Shown in pieces: positions 34,453-41,406 of a stretch of 41,406 nt of DNA. Source of the DNA: Lachnospiraceae bacterium (GTDB taxonomy: Bacteria > Bacillota > Clostridia > Lachnospirales > Lachnospiraceae); contig JAILNG010000218.1 in the NCBI GenBank assembly GCA_024691875.1, forward strand, positions 1 to 41,406, read 5' to 3'. The notes under the pieces were generated by a model. The model made no database searches. It had not been told where the DNA came from and saw nothing but the letters and a program-made list of their open reading frames with translations. The first letter of the stretch is position 1, and each line of letters begins with the position of its first letter. The position numbers and the translations under genes are program-made.

Positions 34453-36672
34453 TTATTGTACTTCGCGGATCGCTCTTTCGAGTCCGGAGTATCTTTTCTG
34501 TTCCATAGTGTTTCTTATCATCATTTTCACCGTGTCGGAACTTCCGATAATTGTAACACACTTTTTAGCCCTTGTCACCGCCGTATACAAAACATTGCGG
34601 TTAAAAAGCATAGGCGGTCCCGAAAGTAATGGCATGACCACCGCAGGGTACTCGCTGCCCTGGGATTTGTGTATCGTGATCGCGTAGGCAAGTGTCAGTT
34701 CATCATGCTGTGAAAATGAGTAATCCACAAGCCTTCCCTCTTCAAATTCAACAGTGATCCGTTCAGCCGGAAGATCTATGCTTCTTATAAGGCCGCAATC
34801 GCCGTTAAAAACGCCGGTTCCCGAATCCACGACTATGCCTCTTTTACTTTTTATTGTCCATTCGAGCTGGTAATCATTTTTGATCTGCATTACCTTATCG
34901 CCCTCGCGGAAAACCTTTCCGTTGTCAAAGACCTTTTCGACCTTTCCTCTTTCTCCGGGATTCAAAGTGTTCTGCAAAGTGAGATTCAGTCTTTCACAGC
35001 CCAGTTCGCCGGCTTTCATTGGGGTCAGCACCTGCACTTCAAAAGGCGAAACTCCCGCAAATTTCGAGATCTTTGTCTGAACCAGATAAATAATGCCTTC
35101 CACTATTTCATTTACGTCTCTTCTTTCCAAAAAGAAGAAATCGTTGTTTACTTTATTATCGAGGGAAATACCTTCTCCCTTATTTATCTTATGTGCATTT
35201 ACAATGATCGAGCTCTCCGCTGCCTGGCGGAAGATCTTTTCCAGCTTTACGGTGTTAAATCTTTCCGACGCGATCATATCCTTAAGTACATTTCCGGGTC
35301 CGACGCTGGGAAGCTGATTTACGTCTCCCACAAAGATCACTCTTGTGCCCACGGTTATCGCTTTAAGAAGCGCATGGATCAGGGAAATGTCAACCATGGA
35401 TACTTCATCCACGATCATTACATCCGTTTCCAGCGGATTTGTTTCATTCCTCGCAAAATCCAGAATTCCCGAAGTCACACTGTCATCAGGCTTCTTTTGA
35501 AGTTCAAGAAGTCGATGTATGGTCTTTGCCTCCTTCCCCGTAGTCTCCGACATTCGCTTTGCGGCACGTCCCGTGGGTGCAGCCAAAAGTACATCCATCC
35601 CTTCGCGTTCAAAAAATCTGATGATCGCGTTTATGGTAGTAGTCTTTCCTGTACCCGGTCCGCCCGTAAGAATGAACACACCGTTCTTAACGGCTTCCGT
35701 TACAGCTATCCTTTGAAGGTCATCAAGTTCAATGTCAAGGTCCTTGGTCACCCCCTGTATGCGTTCGTCGATCAGCTTTTCTTCAACATTAAACTTGCAG
35801 TTCAGATCACACAGCATTCTGGCAGTGTTAAGCTCCATATAGTAAAGAGACGCTATGTAGACATTTCTGGTCTCCTCTTCTTTTATAACGATCTTATGAT
35901 CTGTAAACAGCTGTGTCAGCTGTCTCTTCATCTGAGCCTCTTCCGCGGGGATCATTTCTGCGGTTTTTTCGCAGAGTTCTGCCTCAGGCATATAGACATG
36001 GCCCGCTCCTGTGCTCTGAGAAAGGGTGTAAAACAAAGCCGCCCGCACTCTGAAATCGTCATCGGGAGAAAGTCCCGCACGCATAGCGATCTCATCCGCT
36101 GACTTAAAGCCAACCCCGGTAATATCCTCCGCAAGCCGGTAGGGATTATCCCTTATCACGGAATACATCTTTTCTCCGTAATATGAGTAGATCTTAACCG
36201 CCAGCGCATTTGAGATACCAAATTTCTGCAGATAGACCATGGCATTTCTCAGTTCGTGTTTTTTTGCAAATTGCTCTGCTATCCTGAGCGCACCTGCATC
36301 ACTTATGCCTTTGACCTCCGCGAGCCTTTCCGGTTCTTCATCCATGATGCGGAATGTATCATCTCCGAACTTCTTTACGATCCTCTTTGCAAGCCCCGCT
36401 CCTATGCCCACAATGGCTCCGCTGGCAAGGTACCTTTCCATATCCTGAGCATCTGTGGGTTCAATGGCTGTAATACTTGAAACTCTGATCTGGTCTCCGT
36501 ATTGGGGGTGAAAGACGCTTTCCCCTTCCACTTCCACGTACTCTCCTTCATCAAAAACAGCCATGACGCCTACGCAGCAAACTTCATCGCTTTCTGTTTC
36601 GACTGTCATGACTGTATAACCTGTTTCGTCGTTTCTGTATATGATTTTTGAAATATAGCCCTTAGTTGTCAT
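34453..36672 (-). CDS. recD2: ATP-dependent DNA helicase RecD2
   Basis: 5'-3' superfamily 1B helicase not associated with RecBC. It has 739 residues: an N-terminal OB-like domain (about 1-70), helix-hairpin-helix segments (about 85-205: GIGAGLAKRIV, VKGISDAGALRIAEQF, GVGFKSADEIA), then the motor with Walker A GGPGTGKTT at 337-345, Walker B MIVDEVSMVD, GDVNQLPSVGPG (motif III) and the C-terminal TIHKSQGSEY / NVLYTAVTRAK motifs. It is the long form typical of Firmicutes, linked to repair and replication-fork maintenance. Its ATG overlaps the flgJ stop as ATGA. Confidence 0.97.
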   Translation of the reverse strand: MTTKGYISKIIYRNDETGYTVMTVETESDEVCCVGVMAVFDEGEYVEVEGESVFHPQYGDQIRVSSITAIEPTDAQDMERYLASGAIVGIGAGLAKRIVKKFGDDTFRIMDEEPERLAEVKGISDAGALRIAEQFAKKHELRNAMVYLQKFGISNALAVKIYSYYGEKMYSVIRDNPYRLAEDITGVGFKSADEIAMRAGLSPDDDFRVRAALFYTLSQSTGAGHVYMPEAELCEKTAEMIPAEEAQMKRQLTQLFTDHKIVIKEEETRNVYIASLYYMELNTARMLCDLNCKFNVEEKLIDERIQGVTKDLDIELDDLQRIAVTEAVKNGVFILTGGPGTGKTTTINAIIRFFEREGMDVLLAAPTGRAAKRMSETTGKEAKTIHRLLELQKKPDDSVTSGILDFARNETNPLETDVMIVDEVSMVDISLIHALLKAITVGTRVIFVGDVNQLPSVGPGNVLKDMIASERFNTVKLEKIFRQAAESSIIVNAHKINKGEGISLDNKVNNDFFFLERRDVNEIVEGIIYLVQTKISKFAGVSPFEVQVLTPMKAGELGCERLNLTLQNTLNPGERGKVEKVFDNGKVFREGDKVMQIKNDYQLEWTIKSKRGIVVDSGTGVFNGDCGLIRSIDLPAERITVEFEEGRLVDYSFSQHDELTLAYAITIHKSQGSEYPAVVMPLLSGPPMLFNRNVLYTAVTRAKKCVTIIGSSDTVKMMIRNTMEQKRYSGLERAIREVQ

Positions 36673-37013
36673 TGTCCGTTATTCTTGATGGAATCGTAGA
36701 GCATTTCAGCTATGCCCAGATTACTGTTTTCAGAGATCAATTTTGCATATTGCGCATTAAGCTTGTCACTGAACATGCTGAGATAATCGCTGTTCTTCTC
36801 CTCCGAATTGTCGAGAAGAGTTTCTTTTGTGCTCTTTACAACCTGTTCAATCAAGTATTCCTCAAAGCTTTTGCATGCCGCCATGAGCTCCTCATCCGTG
36901 CTTTCCGAGGAAAGATTTGAGATCGTGGAGGAGAGCTTGTCAGCAGAAGTTTTCGAAGCTGTGCCTTGAAGATTTTGTGTATATAAGTAATCTGAACCGA
37001 TGGAAATTGCCAT
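36669..37013 (-). CDS. Flagellar rod-binding protein (FlgJ N-terminal domain only)
   Basis: The protein has 114 residues and matches the FlgJ N-terminal rod-binding family: a polar Ser/Thr-rich start, then ACKSFEEYLIEQVVKSTKET and SDYLSMFSDKLNAQYAKLI followed by NLGIAEML. The muramidase domain of enterobacterial FlgJ is absent, as in many Firmicutes, so another enzyme must open the wall for the rod. The gene follows flgG by 28 bases. Its TGA stop overlaps the ATG of recD2 by the ATGA arrangement. Confidence 0.9.
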   Translation of the reverse strand: MAISIGSDYLYTQNLQGTASKTSADKLSSTISNLSSESTDEELMAACKSFEEYLIEQVVKSTKETLLDNSEEKNSDYLSMFSDKLNAQYAKLISENSNLGIAEMLYDSIKNNGQ

Positions 37014-37041
37014 TTACTTACTCCTTTCCCTTCTCAATCTG

Positions 37042-37860
37042 TTATCTGCGAAGGTTGTTTGCCTGCTGGAGCATTTCGTCGGACGCATTGATGATCTTGG
37101 AGTTCATTTCGTAAGCACGCTGTGCAACAATGAGGTTTACCATTTCATCAACAGTCTGAACGTTTGAAGCCTCAAGATAACCCGAATGAACCTTTGAAGT
37201 CTTTAATGCCTCATCTTCCGATTCAAGTCTTGCCTCTCCGGAGGCGTCGCTCTGTGCGAGCAGAGAGCCTGAAAGTTTCTCAAGGCCCGTAGGGTTGTTG
37301 AACTGAACGATACCGATCTGCATTTCGAGATCGGTAATGGTCTCGTCCACTTCTCTGTAGAAGAATTTTCCGTATTCGTCAATAAAGATGTTACCCGTAC
37401 TGATGGCAGGGTCAAACTCAATAGCTTCTCCCGTTGTCGAAAGAATGGGATTTCCGTCATTGTCCGCAAGTCCCAGGTTTCCGTCTGCAGCAAGTGAAAT
37501 GTTGAAATTTCCCGCACGTGTGTATGCCACATTGTCTTCTCCGGTTCTCACCATAAAGAAGCCGTCGCCCTCGATGCAAAAATCAAGTGCATTTCCTGTA
37601 GCAGTCATGTTTCCCTGAGTGTAACGTGATGTGACAGATGCTGTTCTGACACCCAGTCCCACCTGGCCGATCACAGGTTTGGGATTTCCCTCATTGTCTT
37701 CGGTCTTAGTCTGGAGTTTGGTATAAAGCAGGCTCTTGAATTCAACTGTTTCTTTTTTGTAGCCTGTGGTATTAACATTTGCAAGGTTGTTTGAAATAGT
37801 GTCAACGGCGTTCTGTTGAGCGATCATGCCCGATGCGCCTGTCCAAAGTGAACGTAACAT
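37042..37860 (-). CDS. flgG: Flagellar basal-body rod protein FlgG (FlhP-like)
   Basis: Distal-rod protein exported by the flagellar type III apparatus. It has 272 residues: N-terminal coiled-coil segment MLRSLWTGASGMIAQQNAVD and the rod signature ISNNLANVNTTGYKK, the GDGFFMVRTG core, and the C-terminal helix NLIVAQRAYEMNSKIINASD then EMLQQA. It follows the flgF-like gene by 39 bases. The order mreB-flgF-flgG matches Bacillus mbl-flhO-flhP, where the product is the FlhP rod protein, so FlhP may be the better name. Confidence 0.95.
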   Translation of the reverse strand: MLRSLWTGASGMIAQQNAVDTISNNLANVNTTGYKKETVEFKSLLYTKLQTKTEDNEGNPKPVIGQVGLGVRTASVTSRYTQGNMTATGNALDFCIEGDGFFMVRTGEDNVAYTRAGNFNISLAADGNLGLADNDGNPILSTTGEAIEFDPAISTGNIFIDEYGKFFYREVDETITDLEMQIGIVQFNNPTGLEKLSGSLLAQSDASGEARLESEDEALKTSKVHSGYLEASNVQTVDEMVNLIVAQRAYEMNSKIINASDEMLQQANNLRR

Positions 37861-37899
37861 AAATTTGCCTCTCTTTCATGCGCTAAAGAAAAATCTGCT

Positions 37900-38682
37900 T
37901 TAGCTTACACGACCTACGGAGTTAACCGCCTGATCCAGTGTGGAATCCATTGTCTGAACGACCTTCTGATTTGCCTCGTAAGCACGGGTGATCACTATCA
38001 GATTTGTCATCTGTCTGACAACGTTTACATTGGACTGTTCAAGGTATCCCTGCCTGATGAGTCCGGTAGCATTCTCAACCTCAGTGGCTCCGTCCACGGG
38101 TTCGTACATTGTATCCGCAAATTTTTTTAAGTACTTATAGTCTTCAAAGTCCGTAAGTACGATATTGTCTACAAATTCTCCGTCAGCATAGACAGCGCCG
38201 TTGTTGTCAATGGCGATGTTCGCCGAATCGGTGGGAACGATGACGTCTCCGCCCTCACCCTGGAGTCTGTTTCCGTCAGCGTCCATGATGATGCCTTCGG
38301 AATTGATGGTAAAATTACCGGCTCTGGTGTATCTCATGTGCTCAGCACCTGTGATGTCCACCACTCTGACTCTGAAAAAGCCGCTGCCGTCTATTGCAAG
38401 ATCGTAGGTGTTTCCTGTCTGTCTGAGAGAGCCCTGTGCGTGATCGGTGTACTCTTCGCCGATCTTAACGCCCAATGTAACATTTCCCAGCTTCTCGTCT
38501 CTGTCGTAATTCTCCGACCTGTCTCTTACCTTGATCTTAAGCATATCGTCAAAGGACTGGGAAGTAACATATTCTGTTTTAAAGCCTGTGGTAGCAGCAT
38601 TTGCAACGTTGTTGGCAATAACATCCAGTCGTTTCTGTTCATTTCTCAATCCTGTCCAGGCTGTGTAGAGTCCTCTGACCAT
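37900..38682 (-). CDS. flgF: Flagellar basal-body rod protein FlgF (FlhO-like)
   Basis: Proximal/distal rod protein of 260 residues. It begins MVRGLYTAWTGLRNEQKRLD with the rod signature IANNVANAATTGFKTE, has the core IDGSGFFRVRV and TRAGNFTINSEG, and ends with the export/assembly helix LIVITRAYEANQKVVQTMDS. It is paralogous to the downstream flgG. It follows mreB by 20 bases. In Bacillus the syntenic gene is flhO. No other flagellar rod genes (flgB, flgC) are in this window. Confidence 0.94.
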   Translation of the reverse strand: MVRGLYTAWTGLRNEQKRLDVIANNVANAATTGFKTEYVTSQSFDDMLKIKVRDRSENYDRDEKLGNVTLGVKIGEEYTDHAQGSLRQTGNTYDLAIDGSGFFRVRVVDITGAEHMRYTRAGNFTINSEGIIMDADGNRLQGEGGDVIVPTDSANIAIDNNGAVYADGEFVDNIVLTDFEDYKYLKKFADTMYEPVDGATEVENATGLIRQGYLEQSNVNVVRQMTNLIVITRAYEANQKVVQTMDSTLDQAVNSVGRVS

Positions 38683-38702
38683 TTAATACCTCTTTTCAAA
38701 AA

Positions 38703-39692
38703 CTATCTCATTCTTTCAATTACTTCAACGTACTGACCGGTTCCGATAGCCACGCAAACTCTCGGGTTGTCCGCAGTAAGAGTTCTGATACCTGTCTTCT
38801 CTTCAATGAGTTCTTCAAGTCCCCAAAGCTGGCATCCGCCACCCGTGAGAACGATTCCGCTGTTTGCGATGTCTGCGGCGAGTTCCGGAGGAGTCTTTTC
38901 AAAAACTCTCTGTATCGCATCGACGATCTGTGATGTGGGTTCTCTGAGAGCCTCTTCCGTTTCCTCGGAAGTAACGGCGATCGTCTTGGGCAGTCCGCTG
39001 GCTGCGCCTCTTCCCTTTACATTAAGGGAAATGGATTCGGGTCTTCTGTAAGCCGATCCGATCTTTAACTTAATATCCTCGGCGGTTCTTTCACCGATAA
39101 CAATGTTCTTGTTCTTTCTTAAGTATCTGCTGATGGCTTCATCAAAGTCATCACCCGCCACCTTAATGGATGCACTTACTACCGTTCCGCCGAGTGAGAT
39201 AACGGCAATATCGGTCGTTCCACCACCGATGTCCACAACCATATTTCCGCAGGGCTTCGTAATGTCTATGCCTGCTCCGATGGCTGCAGCAATGGGCTCT
39301 TCAATGATGGCAACCGTCTTTGCACCGATGGTGTAGGCTGCATCCTCAACCGCACGCTTCTCAACTTCCGTAACACCGGAAGGAACACAGATGGAAACCC
39401 TGAGCTGACGTCCGAAAGTGTGCTTTCCGATAGCCTTTCCCACGAAATGCTTAAGCATTTTTTCAGTCACCGTGTAATCGGAGATTACTCCGTGACGAAG
39501 AGGACGAACGGCAACAATGTTACCGGGTGTACGTCCGATCATAAGTCGCGCATCTTCGCCGATCGCGCGGATCTTGTTAGTGTCTCTGTCAAATGCAACT
39601 ACTGAGGGCTCTGTGAGTACTACTCCTTTACCCTTTATATAAACGAGAACTGTTGCTGTTCCCAAGTCGATACCGATGTCATAACCAAACAT
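38703..39692 (-). CDS. mreB: Rod shape-determining protein MreB/Mbl
   Basis: Actin-like ATPase that organises peptidoglycan synthesis along the cell cylinder. It has 329 residues. The phosphate-1 motif is DIGIDLGTATVLVY at about 5-18, the hinge region is IIEEPIAAAIGAG, phosphate-2 is VDIGGGTTDIAVI, and the adenosine motif is GIVLTGGGCQLWGLEEL. The genes that follow (FlgF and FlgG) match the mbl-flhO-flhP order of Bacillus, so Mbl may be the true orthologue. The ATG follows AAAGGAG. It heads the long minus-strand array, from the promoter at 39772-39800. Confidence 0.96.
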   Translation of the reverse strand: MFGYDIGIDLGTATVLVYIKGKGVVLTEPSVVAFDRDTNKIRAIGEDARLMIGRTPGNIVAVRPLRHGVISDYTVTEKMLKHFVGKAIGKHTFGRQLRVSICVPSGVTEVEKRAVEDAAYTIGAKTVAIIEEPIAAAIGAGIDITKPCGNMVVDIGGGTTDIAVISLGGTVVSASIKVAGDDFDEAISRYLRKNKNIVIGERTAEDIKLKIGSAYRRPESISLNVKGRGAASGLPKTIAVTSEETEEALREPTSQIVDAIQRVFEKTPPELAADIANSGIVLTGGGCQLWGLEELIEEKTGIRTLTADNPRVCVAIGTGQYVEVIERMR

Positions 39693-39771
39693 GTCTTAAG
39701 AAAACTCCTTTCGATAAAACCCAATAATAAACGGTTTCGAGCGCTAAAAAACACTCTCCCGTATAAAAAAG

Positions 39772-39800
39772 ATTATATACATATTCCCATCATTTTTCAA
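39772..39800 (-). promoter_or_regulatory. Promoter for the mreB-flagellar-recD2 array
   Basis: On the minus strand TTGAAA (39800-39795) and consensus TATAAT (39777-39772) are 17 bases apart. The predicted start is near 39765, giving a leader of about 73 bases. It is a housekeeping-type promoter; I see no sigma-28 flagellar promoter in the gap. Confidence 0.8.
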
Positions 39801-39876
39801 ATGTTTTTCTTGTCTTCGGTTATAAAAATCCCTATAGGTTTTTTCGGCAATTTTGTCTCAAAAAATAACCCCTCTC

Positions 39877-39905
39877 TTGTAATTATTTCTCTTTTCATTT
39901 AGAAT
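39877..39905 (+). promoter_or_regulatory. Promoter for the small membrane protein gene
   Basis: TTGTAA (39877-39882) and TAGAAT (39900-39905) with a 17-base spacer on the plus strand. The predicted start, near 39912, is only about 14 bases before the ATG at 39926, just leaving room for the AGGAG site. Confidence 0.55.
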
Positions 39906-39925
39906 AGGAAAAAAGGAGCAGGCAT

Positions 39926-40396
39926 ATGAATAACGAAATGACCGGAATCACCAATTCCATATCAAATCTTAGAGGCCTCCTGATCTCCAACAGGCTTTTG
40001 GCTGTCTTATGTGCCGTGAGTCAGATCTATCTGATCGTCATCGGTTATAAGATCTTCAGTCCTTTGTACATCCTCGTGACCGATCTTCTCCTCCCCATGA
40101 TCCTTGAAGGTTTTATGAACAATGGTTCCGAGAATAAGCAAAACGAAGAGCTTCCTCTTCCATTACTCAGAAAGAAATACAATTTTTCTTTTAAAAGAGG
40201 TAAAGCCTTATCTTACGGTTTTCTGCTGAATGTGGTTCTCCTCATTGCATGGCATTACAACTTTGCCAAATACGAGGTTTCCCTTATGCGCAGTCTTCCT
40301 TCCGCAGTATTGTTCGCCTATGTTGCTACCAGAGTTGTGATCTGGATAGTCTATCTCCTTATCTTTAAATTTTTCCCTTCGAAATTAATGAAATAA
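39926..40396 (+). CDS. Small membrane protein of unknown function
   Basis: The protein has 156 residues and is not recognised. It has about four hydrophobic segments (roughly 17-42, 47-63, 93-110 and 122-150). A polar loop between the second and third segments contains NNGSENKQNEELPLPLLRKK. There are no catalytic motifs. The ATG follows AGGAG and a promoter lies directly upstream. It is divergent from mreB, and a bidirectional terminator follows, so it is probably monocistronic. Its location beside mreB could hint at an envelope role, but nothing in the sequence supports that directly. Confidence 0.8.
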   Translation: MNNEMTGITNSISNLRGLLISNRLLAVLCAVSQIYLIVIGYKIFSPLYILVTDLLLPMILEGFMNNGSENKQNEELPLPLLRKKYNFSFKRGKALSYGFLLNVVLLIAWHYNFAKYEVSLMRSLPSAVLFAYVATRVVIWIVYLLIFKFFPSKLMK

Positions 40397-40413
40397 TGAT
40401 CTTTACAAAAAAC

Positions 40414-40447
40414 GGAACCCCCGCCACCTGCGGGAGCTCCATATTTT
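40414..40447. terminator. Bidirectional terminator between the membrane protein gene and the EAL gene
   Basis: GC-rich stem 40414-40424 paired with 40430-40440 (nine pairs with two mismatches, five-base loop). It is followed by ATATTTTTTA on the plus strand and by a GTTTTTTG run on the minus strand. Confidence 0.85.
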
Positions 40448-41406
40448 TTATGAAATGTATTTTTCAAAATCTGCCATAGGCATAGGCTTTGCGAAGTAAT
40501 AGCCTTGGATCATATCGCAATTTGCTTCCTGAAGAAAGTTCTTTTGCGACTCCGTCTCTACACCCTCCGCAAGGACTGAGATCTGAAGGTCCTTTGCCAG
40601 CGAGATAACGTGAGAAATCACCTTCTTTTCTCTCTGATTGTCATCGCCGCAGTCATCCAGAAAGCCTTTATCCAGTTTCAAAACGTCTACCGGCATTTCA
40701 CGCAGCAGATGCAGTGATGAGTAACCCGAACCGAAATCATCCATTGAAAGTCCGAAGCCTGCTTCCTTGATCAGATACATAATGTCAAGAAGCCTTTCCA
40801 TTTCGTCGTAAACCGCACTTTCCGTCAATTCGATCTCCAGGTACTTGGGTTCTATATCATTTTCTTTGGTAACTCTGATCAGCTTTGCAACAAAATCGTC
40901 ATCAGCCAAGTGGATACGTGAAAAGTTAACCGAAACAGGTACTATGTTCTTGCCTTCTTTTTTCCACCGATTCAATTGTTTGCAGACCTTATCGAAAACA
41001 CAGAAATCGATATCCTTTACCAATCCGGTTTTTTCAGCCACGGGAATAAATACATTGGGAGAAAGCAATCCTCTTTCCCTGTGATTCCACCGCACCAGTG
41101 CCTCTGCTCCGATAACCTCCTCGTTGCTGATCCCGTACTTCGGCTGGAGGAAAACAACCAGTTCATCTTTTTCGACCGCATGGAGCAGATCTTCCTGCAA
41201 TTCATGGCTTTCCAGTTCGCTGTTAAAATCAGCCTCATTGTAAAAAGCTATCTGATTTGATATTGACTTCTTAAGGCCCTTTCGTGCAACATTCGCACGG
41301 GCACGTATCCTGTTAATGTCACTCTCGTTTCCGATAAGGTAGACACCGCAGGTGAAAACGGCTCTCGGCCGACGTCCGTCATCCGAAGGAGGAAGCACAC
41401 TTGCCG
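40448..41406 (-). CDS. GGDEF-EAL protein, C-terminal part (5' end outside window)
   Basis: Cyclic di-GMP phosphodiesterase region. The frame is open at base 41406, and the first 55 or so visible residues (VFTCGVYLIGN, RARANVARKGLKK, IAFYN) look like the end of a GGDEF domain, so the GTG within the last codons is not a true start. The EAL domain keeps its key residues: EALVRW, the Asn of SVNFSRIHL, Glu in ELTES, MDDFGSGYSSL with the DD pair, Lys in LKLDKGF, Glu in AEGVETESQ, and QGYYFAKP. It is therefore probably active. Lachnospiraceae often carry many such proteins; the input signal lies outside the window. Confidence 0.92.
   Translation of the reverse strand, partial: ASVLPPSDDGRRPRAVFTCGVYLIGNESDINRIRARANVARKGLKKSISNQIAFYNEADFNSELESHELQEDLLHAVEKDELVVFLQPKYGISNEEVIGAEALVRWNHRERGLLSPNVFIPVAEKTGLVKDIDFCVFDKVCKQLNRWKKEGKNIVPVSVNFSRIHLADDDFVAKLIRVTKENDIEPKYLEIELTESAVYDEMERLLDIMYLIKEAGFGLSMDDFGSGYSSLHLLREMPVDVLKLDKGFLDDCGDDNQREKKVISHVISLAKDLQISVLAEGVETESQKNFLQEANCDMIQGYYFAKPMPMADFEKYIS

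Noticed and set aside
35191..36102. 303-codon plus-strand open frame opposite recD2
   Set aside because: It lies wholly antisense to a clear RecD2 coding region. The translation is Cys/His/Arg-rich without domains, and no promoter or ribosome site precedes it.

Overview
The window looks like chromosomal core sequence from a motile, strictly anaerobic Firmicute of the Lachnospiraceae type (Butyrivibrio/Pseudobutyrivibrio-like). This rests on protein character and gene order: a Bacillus-like comFC-yvyF pair, an MreB-FlgF-FlgG order matching mbl-flhO-flhP, a zinc-ribbon L33 next to secE-nusG, and an F-type ATP synthase whose c-subunit carries a sodium-binding signature. I assign the family by recognition, not by database search. 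I see no tRNA, rRNA, CRISPR array, insertion sequence or prophage, and no gene-free stretch longer than 300 bases.

Layout. 1-911 (minus): rpmG-secE-nusG (nusG cut by the window edge) from a strong promoter at 1007-1035. 1119-4057 (minus): deoB followed by a tandem-HAMP chemoreceptor. 4236-8613: a surface or envelope cluster made of a PAP2-like membrane phosphatase (+), a GT2 glycosyltransferase (-), and an 807-residue membrane-anchored protein of unknown function (+). 8664-15887 (minus): the complete ATP synthase operon, read as atpZ-like, atpI, atpB, atpE, atpF, atpH, atpA, atpG, atpD, atpC. 16112-19558 (plus): trkA-trkH potassium uptake, then a DUF402 protein. 19555-25675 (minus): purF-purB-GH18 hydrolase-Sua5/TsaC-rpiB. 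25824-27471 (minus): a methyltransferase overlapping hslO. 27599-28471 (plus): ROK fructokinase. 28519-30594 (minus): CPBP membrane protease and trxB. 30764-31642 (plus): cvfB. 31678-39692 (minus): mreB-flgF-flgG-flgJ-recD2-nucleotidyltransferase-comFC-yvyF, a terminator, then a YgjP-like metalloprotease. 39926-40396 (plus): a small membrane protein. 40448-41406 (minus): the C-terminal part of a GGDEF-EAL protein cut by the window edge.

How they fit together. A sodium-type ATP synthase (c-subunit Q32, E65, T66, T67, Y70) is divergent from a Trk/Ktr potassium system, so ion homeostasis and energy conservation sit side by side. Purine entry (PurF, PurB) is co-oriented with ribose-5-phosphate isomerase and with t6A synthesis, plus an unexpected GH18 wall hydrolase. 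Cell-shape, flagellar-rod, DNA-repair and competence-type genes form one long minus-strand array behind a near-consensus promoter; flgJ and recD2 overlap as ATGA.

Nothing here is an obvious new defence or mobile system. The most notable items are the 807-residue surface protein with a possible inactive C39-like end, the Na+ site, the two convergent gene pairs that overlap at their stop codons without a terminator, the flgJ/recD2 coupling and the GH18 gene inside a purine cluster. Several start codons were moved inward, or set to GTG or TTG, on the basis of ribosome-binding sites.
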